Assembly: GCF_000429305.1 (NCBI RefSeq)
Contig: NZ_AUBP01000006.1
Coordinates: 62,001-126,000 of the forward strand
From: Desulfovibrio inopinatus DSM 10711
GTDB taxonomy: Bacteria > Desulfobacterota > Desulfovibrionia > Desulfovibrionales > Desulfovibrionaceae
Length of the DNA stretch: 64,000 nt
Direction: 5' to 3'
Position numbers and translations under genes: made by a program. The notes under the pieces were generated by a model. That model made no database searches, was not told where the DNA came from, and worked only from the letters and a program-made list of their open reading frames with translations. Below are positions 16,980-24,322 of this stretch, piece by piece (position 1 is the stretch's first letter; every line of letters starts with the position of its first letter).

Positions 16980-17077
16980 AATCCATCAGTCGGTCACGAC
17001 GATATCAAAAGACTCCACGTCCAAATTACTCGTCAATCGACAGAAGATATCCATTCGAGACACAAGGAGATGTTTCA

Positions 17078-17329
17078 ATGACAACCAGGCCGCTTCGTAC
17101 CCTGAATGTAGGTGACAGTGTGACGATCGATACCATTACAGCCACCGGTGAACTTGGTCGTCGAATTCGCGATATGGGACTTATCCCCGGTTGCCCTCTG
17201 ACCGTCGTCGGAAGAGCCCCTTTACGAGATCCGGTTGCACTTCGCCTGCGTGACACAACGTTAGCTCTTCGAAACCAAGAAGCCGACTATATCACGGTCC
17301 GAGAAATCATGGTTGGTAAGGAGATATAA
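17078..17329 (+). CDS. feoA: Ferrous iron transport protein FeoA
   Basis: An 83-residue FeoA protein, a small SH3-like cytoplasmic factor needed for FeoB function. LNVGDSVTIDTITATGELGRRIRDMGLIPGCPLTVVGRAPLRDPVALRLRDTTLALR-type order covers nearly the whole chain, with the RIRDMGLIPG core. The ATG at 17078 has AAGGAG at 17064-17069. The frame is open back to 16937 but overlaps the promoter and Fur box. It shares one base with feoB (TAATG), so the two are translationally coupled. Confidence 0.94.
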   Translation: MTTRPLRTLNVGDSVTIDTITATGELGRRIRDMGLIPGCPLTVVGRAPLRDPVALRLRDTTLALRNQEADYITVREIMVGKEI

Positions 17330-19497
17330 TGAATACACACTCGTTAACGTTCGCACTGGCAGGCAACCCTAACTGTGGCAAAACAACAATGTTCAATGCG
17401 CTGACAGGCTCGCGGCAGCATGTCGGCAACTTCCCTGGTGTCACCGTAGAAAAAAAAGTCGGTGTTGTTCGCCACAATGGTGAAAGTGTTTCCGTTGTCG
17501 ACTTACCCGGGGCATATTCTCTGACCGCCTACAGCCAGGAAGAGGTTGTAGCACGCAATTATCTCGTCAATGAAAAGCCTGATGTCGTGGTCGATGTTAT
17601 GGATGCATCTGCATTGGAACGCAGTCTGTATCTTGCAGTCCAGTTTATGGAGCTTGGTGTGCCGCTTGTTTTGGCACTCAACATGATGGACGAAGTCAAA
17701 AAATCTGGTCGTACAATCAACACCAGCCTGTTGGCGCAACGCCTTGGCGTACCGGTTGTCGAAACCGTTGCCAGAGCCGGTCAGGGTAAGGGAGAACTTC
17801 TCCGTGAAGCCATTACGTTGGCAGCATCTACCCAACCCCCCAAGCCATTGGTTCTGAGTTATGGGCAAGACCTTGATGAAGCTATTTTAAAAATGGTCAA
17901 CATCATTGAACAGGCAGATTTCCTCACACAGATTTATCCACCGCGATGGCTCGCTGTAAAATATCTTGAAGGCGACGAAGAAGTCATACGTCAAGGTCGT
18001 CAATCCGGCCCTGTACATAAAGAGCTTGAAGCTATTGCCGAAAAAACAAGCGCCCACTGCCGGACAACACTGAATGTCTACCCTGAAGCTCTTGTGGCTG
18101 ATGCTCGATACGGCTTCATCAATTCTCTGCTGCGCAATGGCGTGGTGAAACGAAACGATAACACGGCCCGACGCCGCGCCAGTGAAAGCATTGATGCGAT
18201 TGCGACCAACACATTTGCTGGTCCCCTTATCATGCTGGGTATACTCTATCTCGTCTATGAAATCACGTTTCAGCTCGGAGAAACCCCAATGGGGTGGGTT
18301 GAGGCGTTATTCGGCTGGATGTCTGCCACGGCTGAAGCCAGTTTACCGGAAGGATTTTTCCGATCCCTTATTGTTTCCGGGGTCATTGATGGAGTCGGCG
18401 GCGTCATGGGATTTGTTCCCCTCATCGCCATCATGTTTATCATGATTTCCATCCTTGAAGACTCGGGATACATGGCGCGCATGGCCTACATGCTCGACCG
18501 CGTTTTCCGTATCTTTGGCCTGCATGGCTCCTCGGTTATGCCGTTTATCGTTTCCGGTGGCATTGCAGGCGGTTGCGCCGTGCCTGGTGTCATGGCGGCC
18601 CGTACATTACGCAGTGAGAAAGAGCGCCTTGCGACCATTCTGACAGCTCCATTTATGAATTGCGGTGCGAAAATTCCCGTCTTTCTCTTGTTAACTGCTG
18701 CTTTTTTTCCCAAGTCGGGAACAAATGTCATGTTTCTCATCACGCTGGCCGCATGGGGTGTGGCGCTTCTGGCTGCCCGTATCTTACGGAGTACGGTAAT
18801 CCGCGGGGACTCCACACCGTTTCTCATGGAATTGCCACCATATCGCTTGCCGACCGTTCGTGGAGTTTTACTCCACTCCTTGGAACGTACCTGGATGTAT
18901 ATCAAAAAAGCAGGAACCATTATTCTGGCTATTTCCATTCTGTTGTGGGCTGCCATGACATTTCCGGGACTTCCTGAACATCAGGCAGAACAATTTGAAT
19001 TGCATCGTCAAGCCGTCGCCGCTCAAATCGAAGCCGGTAGCCTGACAGAAGACCAAGCCGAAGCTGAATTGTTCACCGTTGACAACGCCGAAGCACAAGC
19101 CGGATTGCGATACTCCCTGGCAGGGCGCGTTGGTACATTCTTAGAAACCATCACACGAGCAGCCGGATTCGATTGGCGTGTCAACATCGCCTTACTCGGT
19201 GGTGTTGCGGCAAAAGAAGTTATTGTTTCCACGTTGGGCACGGCCTATTCCATGGGAGACGTCGACCCTGAAGATACGAGTAGCCTGTCTGAACGATTGG
19301 CCTCAGACCCTATATGGACGACGCCGGCAGCATTGGCATTAATTGTCTTCGTCATGCTGTACGCCCCCTGCTTTGTAACCGTCGTCGCCATAGCCCGTGA
19401 AGTCGGTTGGGGCTGGGCGGCCTTCTCTGTCGGGTTCAACACCGTGCTCGCCATGGCCGCGGCGATCGGTGTCTACCAAATAGGAACGCTGCTGTAG
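17329..19497 (+). CDS. feoB: Ferrous iron transporter FeoB
   Basis: A 722-residue FeoB. The N-terminal G domain has G1 GNPNCGKTT (about residues 12-20), G3 DLPGAYSLTAYSQEE and G4 NMMDE. A helical GDI domain follows, then about eight membrane segments from residue 300. The two gate motifs are present: PFIVSGGIAGGCAVPGVMAART with the conserved Cys near residue 414, and LLGGVAAKEVIVSTLGTAYS near 622. It imports Fe2+ across the inner membrane. No FeoC follows; a strong terminator does. Confidence 0.97.
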   Translation: MNTHSLTFALAGNPNCGKTTMFNALTGSRQHVGNFPGVTVEKKVGVVRHNGESVSVVDLPGAYSLTAYSQEEVVARNYLVNEKPDVVVDVMDASALERSLYLAVQFMELGVPLVLALNMMDEVKKSGRTINTSLLAQRLGVPVVETVARAGQGKGELLREAITLAASTQPPKPLVLSYGQDLDEAILKMVNIIEQADFLTQIYPPRWLAVKYLEGDEEVIRQGRQSGPVHKELEAIAEKTSAHCRTTLNVYPEALVADARYGFINSLLRNGVVKRNDNTARRRASESIDAIATNTFAGPLIMLGILYLVYEITFQLGETPMGWVEALFGWMSATAEASLPEGFFRSLIVSGVIDGVGGVMGFVPLIAIMFIMISILEDSGYMARMAYMLDRVFRIFGLHGSSVMPFIVSGGIAGGCAVPGVMAARTLRSEKERLATILTAPFMNCGAKIPVFLLLTAAFFPKSGTNVMFLITLAAWGVALLAARILRSTVIRGDSTPFLMELPPYRLPTVRGVLLHSLERTWMYIKKAGTIILAISILLWAAMTFPGLPEHQAEQFELHRQAVAAQIEAGSLTEDQAEAELFTVDNAEAQAGLRYSLAGRVGTFLETITRAAGFDWRVNIALLGGVAAKEVIVSTLGTAYSMGDVDPEDTSSLSERLASDPIWTTPAALALIVFVMLYAPCFVTVVAIAREVGWGWAAFSVGFNTVLAMAAAIGVYQIGTLL

Positions 19498-19513
19498 TTC
19501 CTACCCCTCCTTT

Positions 19514-19558
19514 CTCATCAAGAAAAAAGGCGTCAATGACGCCTTTTTTCTTGATGAG
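19514..19558. terminator. Strong bidirectional terminator after feoB
   Basis: A perfect 21-bp stem, 19514-19534 against 19538-19558, with a three-base loop AAT. It contains runs of six A and six T inside the stem, so it can work in both directions. It isolates the feo operon from the gene at 19641. Confidence 0.9.
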
Positions 19559-19640
19559 TACAGCCCTCGACAAAATCATACTTGACTTGCATGGACAATA
19601 ACGAAAGAGAATAGTGTACTCTCAGAGAGGTTCTTCCCCC

Positions 19641-20432
19641 ATGCAACGTATCAATTCGTTTGTCCTTCCCCGTACACATCTTTTGCAATACTCCAGAACG
19701 ATTGGCGTTTTATTCCTATTGCTCTGCTTTCTTCCGCAAACAGGATTGGCCTTACGCCTCTATGCCGAAGACTCTCCTCCAGGGAGTTTCATAAAGAATG
19801 GAAAGGTGACCGGAATAAGTACTGAAATTGTACGTGCCATTCAAAAAAGCATCGGCGATCAGTCGCCGATTTCCATTGTACCCTGGGCACGAGGCTATAA
19901 ATATTTGCTCAATGAGCCTGATGTCGGTCTGTTTTCCACAACGTATACTATTGAGCGCGCACCTTTATTCCATTGGATTGGCCCGCTTCTCCGCGTCAAA
20001 TGGTGCTTATATGCCCGAAAAAATGCAAAAATAGTCATCAACAAGCTTGAAGACGCTAAAAAAGTCAATCGAATCGGAACCTATAAACATGATGCTCGAG
20101 AGCATTTCCTCATGAAGCACGGATTTACAAACCTCGAACGAAGTAACAGTAATATGCTCAATTTCAAGAAACTCGACCGAGGCCATGTTGACTTGGTTCT
20201 CGGTACCAATCTTGGGATGCGTGGTATTATGGAGAGTGGAGAATTCAAAGATAATGCGTTCAAAGAAATTTTGACGATCAAACAGGTCGATCTCTATCTC
20301 GCTTTGTCCTTCGATACGGACCCCGATGTAGTGAAAGCTTGGCAAAACGGCTTTGAAAGAATTGTTCAACAGGGTGAATTCGATGCCATTTATTCACTCT
20401 GGCTTCCAGGTCAAACTCCACCGGTACAATAA
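19641..20432 (+). CDS. Family 3 periplasmic solute-binding protein (orphan)
   Basis: A 263-residue exported protein of the SBP_bac_3 (amino-acid-binding) type. After a signal peptide ending near LPQTGLA, the first lobe begins LRLYAEDSPPGSFIKNGKVTGISTEIVRAIQ, the family pattern. Later segments such as GHVDLVLGTNLGMRGIM and DVVKAWQNGFERIVQQGEFDAIYSLW complete the two-lobe fold. AGAGAGG at 19624-19630 precedes the ATG; a GTG at 19614 is an alternative. No transporter genes lie beside it. Such orphans are common in desulfovibrios, and the ligand is unknown. Confidence 0.85.
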   Translation: MQRINSFVLPRTHLLQYSRTIGVLFLLLCFLPQTGLALRLYAEDSPPGSFIKNGKVTGISTEIVRAIQKSIGDQSPISIVPWARGYKYLLNEPDVGLFSTTYTIERAPLFHWIGPLLRVKWCLYARKNAKIVINKLEDAKKVNRIGTYKHDAREHFLMKHGFTNLERSNSNMLNFKKLDRGHVDLVLGTNLGMRGIMESGEFKDNAFKEILTIKQVDLYLALSFDTDPDVVKAWQNGFERIVQQGEFDAIYSLWLPGQTPPVQ

Positions 20433-20455
20433 TTTCCCAATGGGTTTCGTTGCAT

Positions 20456-20818
20456 TCATCCTTCTATGAAATGGGTCAGCACCTTTACCGTTTCTTCCAA
20501 TTGCTTATATGCCATTTCGGAATCAGCCGATTCCATGGCTTTGGTGTGACACACTTTCAGGTAGCGCTTGAGAATTTGGCGAGAAGTGGATTTCAGCGCT
20601 GAACTGACCGCTTTGACCTGAATTAAAATATCTTCACATTCCTTGCCTTGTAGCACCATTCCTTGAATGCCTCGTATCTGGCCTTCAATGCGCCGTAATC
20701 TGGCAAGAACATTTTTTTGTAGGTCATCGAGTTGTTCCTGACCTGACGAGGTCGCGTCCTTGGTCTTACGACGGGCCTTACCCTGCATCTCTTGGGAATC
20801 GCCTGACAGAGAATTCAT
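20456..20818 (-). CDS. CsoR/FrmR-family repressor, CstR-like persulfide sensor
   Basis: A 120-residue all-helical regulator of the CsoR/RcnR/FrmR (DUF156) family. NVLARLRRIEGQIRGIQGMV gives the DNA-facing helix. Cys61 (GKECEDIL) and Cys90 (KVCHTKA) are 29 residues apart, as in CsoR and CstR. The position of the copper-binding His of CsoR, 25 after the first Cys, is Tyr86. A C-x-C set without His is the pattern of CstR, which reacts with persulfides and controls rhodanese and sulfide-oxidising genes in Staphylococcus. The neighbouring rhodanese and reductase genes fit that role. The N-terminal 30 residues are extra and charged. The ATG at 20818 follows AGAGG; an upstream start at 20869 is less likely. 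Confidence 0.88.
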   Translation of the reverse strand: MNSLSGDSQEMQGKARRKTKDATSSGQEQLDDLQKNVLARLRRIEGQIRGIQGMVLQGKECEDILIQVKAVSSALKSTSRQILKRYLKVCHTKAMESADSEMAYKQLEETVKVLTHFIEG

Positions 20819-20846
20819 TTCCGCGTACCTCTTGTGCTTGTTGTTT

Positions 20847-20870
20847 TGTGGCATGAACTTCAATGCCACA
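20847..20870. promoter_or_regulatory. Inverted repeat upstream of the CstR-like gene
   Basis: TGTGGCAT and ATGCCACA form a perfect 8-bp inverted repeat around GAACTTCA, about 30 bases before the regulator start. It could be an operator or a leader hairpin. It lacks the ATACCC/GGGTAT core seen upstream of the reductase operon. Confidence 0.35.
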
Positions 20871-20981
20871 TGGGGAAAGAAATGTTCAGAGCCGAGTTCT
20901 CGACCAATTCGGTCGGGACGTGCTCTCTACACTGTTTTCCCCTGTTCTTCAAAATGTTATCTACTCCCGTATCTCCTCATA

Positions 20982-21473
20982 TCATCTCGTAGCCTTCGCT
21001 TTATTATCCGACGTTTCCACAGGGAGCCCAGCATCACGCCACCCGAAAAAGCCCTCTGGATACCGGAACACGTTGCTATAGCCAATGCGTGCTGACCAGC
21101 GCGCTGCCATAGGGCCGCGCAGTCAACGAACATCCCGGCAGTAAATAATGACGAGCCGCTCGGTATCTTCCCCAAACAACGCCTTGAGAGCCTTTTTCTT
21201 TTGTGCCGAAAGCCGTTGTTGATCGCCAAGATCAAACTCCAAGTTCAATGCTCCCGGAATGTGACCTTGCCGAAACTCATAATCCGGACGGGCATCAAGA
21301 ACAACGGCATCATGTTGCGATTCAAGCAATGCCTGGAGCTGTGCAGTCTCAACGATTTGATAGCCATTATGATTTGCCTCACGCACCGCCGATTCCAGCC
21401 ATACCGGAGCAGCGGTTGCTATTCCCGTCAACACCGTCAGCCAGACGATTCCCATTACAACGATGCGTCGCAT
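20982..21473 (-). CDS. Periplasmic rhodanese with in-frame TGA, probable selenoprotein
   Basis: A single-domain rhodanese of 163 residues if the TGA at 21123-21125 is read as selenocysteine (residue 117). Residues 1-22 are a signal peptide. VVLDARPDYEFRQGHIPGALNLEF is the family body and YCRDVR leads to the active site. The frame continues past the TGA for 46 codons with LRGPMAARWSARIGYSNVFR and a terminal GFFGW, which align without a gap to the first domain of the neighbouring triple rhodanese. In that alignment the TGA falls on the second Cys of its YCGGYHC motif. A hairpin with a GGUC loop lies 18-36 bases after the TGA. The ATG at 21473 follows GGGGGAG. Read as a stop, the TGA would remove a third of the fold. 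Confidence 0.82.
21087..21104 (-). promoter_or_regulatory. Candidate bacterial SECIS hairpin
   Basis: Downstream of the TGA, GCGCGCU (21104-21098) and AGCACGC (21093-21087) pair with one C-A mismatch around the loop GGUC. The loop starts 26 bases after the TGA. Bacterial SECIS elements lie in the coding region at such a distance and need a G early in the apical loop; E. coli fdhF has GGUCU. SelB would bind here to recode UGA. Confidence 0.65.
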
Positions 21474-21535
21474 AGATCTCTCCCCCGAAACAATCAGGCC
21501 GAAGAGGTGCACCTCTTCGGCCTGATGCGATGCTC

Positions 21536-22660
21536 TTATTTATTCGGTGTAATCTTTGCGGTTCCGTCCTTGTGAAAGTCTACCGTAGCTTCCAAGTAAT
21601 AGACATCCTTGAGGTCCGGGCGCTTGTCGAGAAACATATAAAATGCTTCACCGCTTCGTGCGCCTGTTGAGCAAACAAAGATAATGGGCTTGTCCGCTGT
21701 GAATTCAGCAATTTTCTTTTCCACTTCGTCAACAGGCATATTGATTGCCGTCGGGAAATGACCGGCCTTGAATTCATCGGCATCCCGCACATCCACAAGC
21801 ATAATGCTGTCGGGATTGTCTTTGAGGATGGCTTCAAACTTGGTCACATCAATGGCGCCGTCCTTGACATCGGCAGAAATGGACGCAGCCTGGCTGCCTC
21901 CGAATTTTTCTTTCCATCCAGGATAGCCGGATTCGTTCACGACGACGTTGGTGTATCCCAGCTTCTTCGCTTTGTCCGCCGACTTGTGCGAAAGCTTACA
22001 CTTGAAACCACCACAATAGTACACAAGCTGGGTGCTTTTGTCGCTGGGCAGAACGCCTTTGAACTCATCAAATTTGCTATCCGGAATGCTGACGGAACCG
22101 GGAATTGCCCCCTCCAAGAACTTATTTAAAGGCCGAGCGTCGATAAGCAGATATGGTTTCTTTCCTTCAGCCAGCAAATTCTTCACATATTCCGACTCAA
22201 CAGCCACGTCATACCCATGTCGTTTCCAATCCGGAAACCCAGCGGCATAGACCTTTATATTCTTATAGCCCAATTTCTCAGCAACCTTCGCTGCCTTGTG
22301 GGATAATTTACAGTGGTATCCACCGCAATAAAAAATAAGCAATGCATCCTTATTCTTGGGCAACAGCGAGGCCATTTCATCGTTCTTCGTCTGCGGAATA
22401 TTGACCGCCGTCGGGATGTAGCCCAGAGCGTACTTCGTCATATATGGCCGCGCATCAATGATCATGACATCGTCAGTGCGGGGAATGGTGATGTGCTCTT
22501 TCACAAAGTCCGCATCAACCAAATCTTTATAAAACCATTCCGGTTTGACCTTGGGCGGTTCATTGGAATGCTCTTCTTCGGCTGCCATTGCCAATCCAGC
22601 CGTAAACATAAGCGCCAAGAGCATCGCCAACACGCTGATCATGGTTTGAGTTCGCTTCAT
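21536..22660 (-). CDS. Periplasmic triple-rhodanese-domain sulfurtransferase
   Basis: A 374-residue exported protein with a signal peptide (residues 1-27) and three rhodanese domains. Domain 1 (about 50-150) has Cys112 and Cys117 in YCGGYHC. Domain 2 (about 155-250) has Cys216 and Cys221 in YCGGFKC. Domain 3 (about 270-370) has a single Cys330 in VCSTGARS, the classical active-site loop. Such proteins carry sulfane sulfur as a cysteine persulfide. Three potential acceptor sites in one chain suggest relay or storage of sulfur near the polysulfide/thiosulfate reductase. The ATG at 22660 follows GGAGG. The selenocysteine rhodanese is 62 bp downstream, probably in the same transcript. Confidence 0.93.
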   Translation of the reverse strand: MKRTQTMISVLAMLLALMFTAGLAMAAEEEHSNEPPKVKPEWFYKDLVDADFVKEHITIPRTDDVMIIDARPYMTKYALGYIPTAVNIPQTKNDEMASLLPKNKDALLIFYCGGYHCKLSHKAAKVAEKLGYKNIKVYAAGFPDWKRHGYDVAVESEYVKNLLAEGKKPYLLIDARPLNKFLEGAIPGSVSIPDSKFDEFKGVLPSDKSTQLVYYCGGFKCKLSHKSADKAKKLGYTNVVVNESGYPGWKEKFGGSQAASISADVKDGAIDVTKFEAILKDNPDSIMLVDVRDADEFKAGHFPTAINMPVDEVEKKIAEFTADKPIIFVCSTGARSGEAFYMFLDKRPDLKDVYYLEATVDFHKDGTAKITPNK

Positions 22661-22875
22661 CTCGTAATCCTCCGTAAGAATGTAAAAAAATGAGTTCCTT
22701 CGGCGATACTGCACACACTTTTTTCACAACTCCTCAAAAAGTACGCACAGAATATCTTTAAAATACCTAACAGTTTCAACACGATCAGGTTTGACGCCCA
22801 CCTCCGCACTGTCTCTCATACTCCAGCCGCTAAAAAGGTATGGGGAAGAGAGGAGAGAGGGAGGGCGGCCCCCAG

Positions 22876-23583
22876 CTACTTGCCCGAGACCTCCTCATAC
22901 CAGAGCTTGTGATGGTGTTTCGCGTAGTCTTCAGGAACGCTGCCTGTGAACATAGACATGAATGCCGGGCGCTCTTCCGGAGCTATGGCGGCCATATAGA
23001 TATGAACCAATAATCCGGCGAACACGACCAGGGCACACACATAATGAATGAGGATCGACCACTGTGTCAGTGGTAAGGCTGCCATACCGGACGACGTTTG
23101 CGACAAAATCATCACAAGACCGGTGGCAATGAGTCCAATGCTGCCGAGCACTGCGGCAATGGCAAAGGCTTTTTGCCCCATGTTATAGAAGCCTTGAGGC
23201 GGTAAGCCCGGCGTCATGCCGAAACGCTTGAGGCCTTCGTCGCCCATGGTCATATGAATGGGCTTCTTCATCATCCAGACGATGTCCCGTTTGAGATCGA
23301 TGAGAAACGTCTGTGAGAGGAAAAAGATCGCTCCTTTTCCGTTGACGAGAAGATACAGACAAAATCCGAAAACCCAGAGAATCCCGACGATTTCATGGGC
23401 AAGCAAAAGACCGCCCGTCCCGAAGATGGTACGCAGAAGGTCCGGCCACCACGCGCCCACAAGATTGATCTGATCGTTTTTGACAAGGCCGAGACCTGTC
23501 GCAAACAGGAATATCCAACAAAAGAAATTGAACCAGTGAATCCCGATATCCCATCGGTTATGCCGCACAAATTGCCTAGTCAT
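22876..23583 (-). CDS. Membrane cytochrome b subunit of the molybdoenzyme complex
   Basis: A 235-residue integral membrane protein of the formate dehydrogenase gamma/PhsC-like cytochrome b family. Four hydrophobic segments are visible, with candidate haem ligands in NRWDIGIHWFNFF, LLLAHEIVGILW, SILIHYVCALVV and GLLVHIYMAAIAPEE. It would exchange electrons with the menaquinone pool and pass them to the periplasmic FeS and molybdenum subunits. A GGAGG site precedes the ATG at 23583, and the gene overlaps the FeS gene by 8 bp. It differs from the haem-free NrfD/PsrC anchor of classical polysulfide reductase. Confidence 0.9.
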   Translation of the reverse strand: MTRQFVRHNRWDIGIHWFNFFCWIFLFATGLGLVKNDQINLVGAWWPDLLRTIFGTGGLLLAHEIVGILWVFGFCLYLLVNGKGAIFFLSQTFLIDLKRDIVWMMKKPIHMTMGDEGLKRFGMTPGLPPQGFYNMGQKAFAIAAVLGSIGLIATGLVMILSQTSSGMAALPLTQWSILIHYVCALVVFAGLLVHIYMAAIAPEERPAFMSMFTGSVPEDYAKHHHKLWYEEVSGK

Positions 23584-24322
23584 GACCGCCCTCCTTCCCA
23601 TTTTCCGGCTTTTTGCGATCAATGAGATATTGCTTGATACCGAGACCAATAACCCCGATGCCAGCTGCGGCGACAGCTGCCTTAAGCAACGGCGCTATGC
23701 CTATCATAGCTCGCATGGGAGCTGGCGCTTCGGCTTTGACGGGCCATGCCTTGGGGCCGGGATTCCCCAAATAGTACATATTGGGTTTGGTGTCGGTTTC
23801 CGCATTGACGAGTCGGACGACACGACTCTTGTCTTCGGCAAGAAGCACATGCGCCTCGGATTCAGGATCGTTGATATCGCCAAATACACGGGCTTTTGTC
23901 GGACAAGTGTCGACACAGGCCGGTAACAAGCCAGCAGCTCGACGTTCCGGACAGTAATTGCACTTATCGGCAACATGCGTGACAGGATTGCGGAATCGAG
24001 CCCCATACGGACAAGCGGGAATACAATTTCCGCATCCAATGCACAGGGATGCATCAATCTTGACGGTCCCATCGGTCTTGTCTTTGAACGTTGCTCCCGT
24101 AGGGCAGGCGGACACGCACGTTGGATTGTCGCAATGCATGCATGCGCCGGGTTGAAAGGCAAATCCTGCGCGCGGTCCCGGCGTAAAGTCGGGAGCTGAC
24201 GGCTTAATCCAATTCCGCCAATACCCGTCAGGAACATGATTGGCGATTTTACACGCAGCCATACAGGCCTTGCAGTCGATACACTTGGTGGCATCAATCA
24301 CCATGGCGAGTTGAGTGCTCAT
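23576..24322 (-). CDS. Four-cluster 4Fe-4S electron-transfer subunit
   Basis: A 248-residue iron-sulfur protein of the PhsB/PsrB/DmsB type. Sixteen cysteines form four sets: 14, 17, 20, 24; 61, 64, 69, 73; 94, 97, 100, 104; and 121, 124, 136, 140. A hydrophobic segment near residues 208-228 with a basic tail could anchor it in the membrane, which is unusual for PsrB-type subunits and closer to formate dehydrogenase beta subunits. It has no signal peptide, so it would be carried out by the Tat system with the catalytic subunit. Its start overlaps the stop of that gene (ATGA). Confidence 0.93.
   Translation of the reverse strand: MSTQLAMVIDATKCIDCKACMAACKIANHVPDGYWRNWIKPSAPDFTPGPRAGFAFQPGACMHCDNPTCVSACPTGATFKDKTDGTVKIDASLCIGCGNCIPACPYGARFRNPVTHVADKCNYCPERRAAGLLPACVDTCPTKARVFGDINDPESEAHVLLAEDKSRVVRLVNAETDTKPNMYYLGNPGPKAWPVKAEAPAPMRAMIGIAPLLKAAVAAAGIGVIGLGIKQYLIDRKKPENGKEGGHD

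Noticed and set aside
20957-21235. A 92-codon minus-strand frame that overlaps the end of the rhodanese in another phase
   Set aside because: I first considered a frameshift in the rhodanese, but the rhodanese C-terminus is in the original phase after the TGA, so no frameshift is needed and this frame is a shadow.
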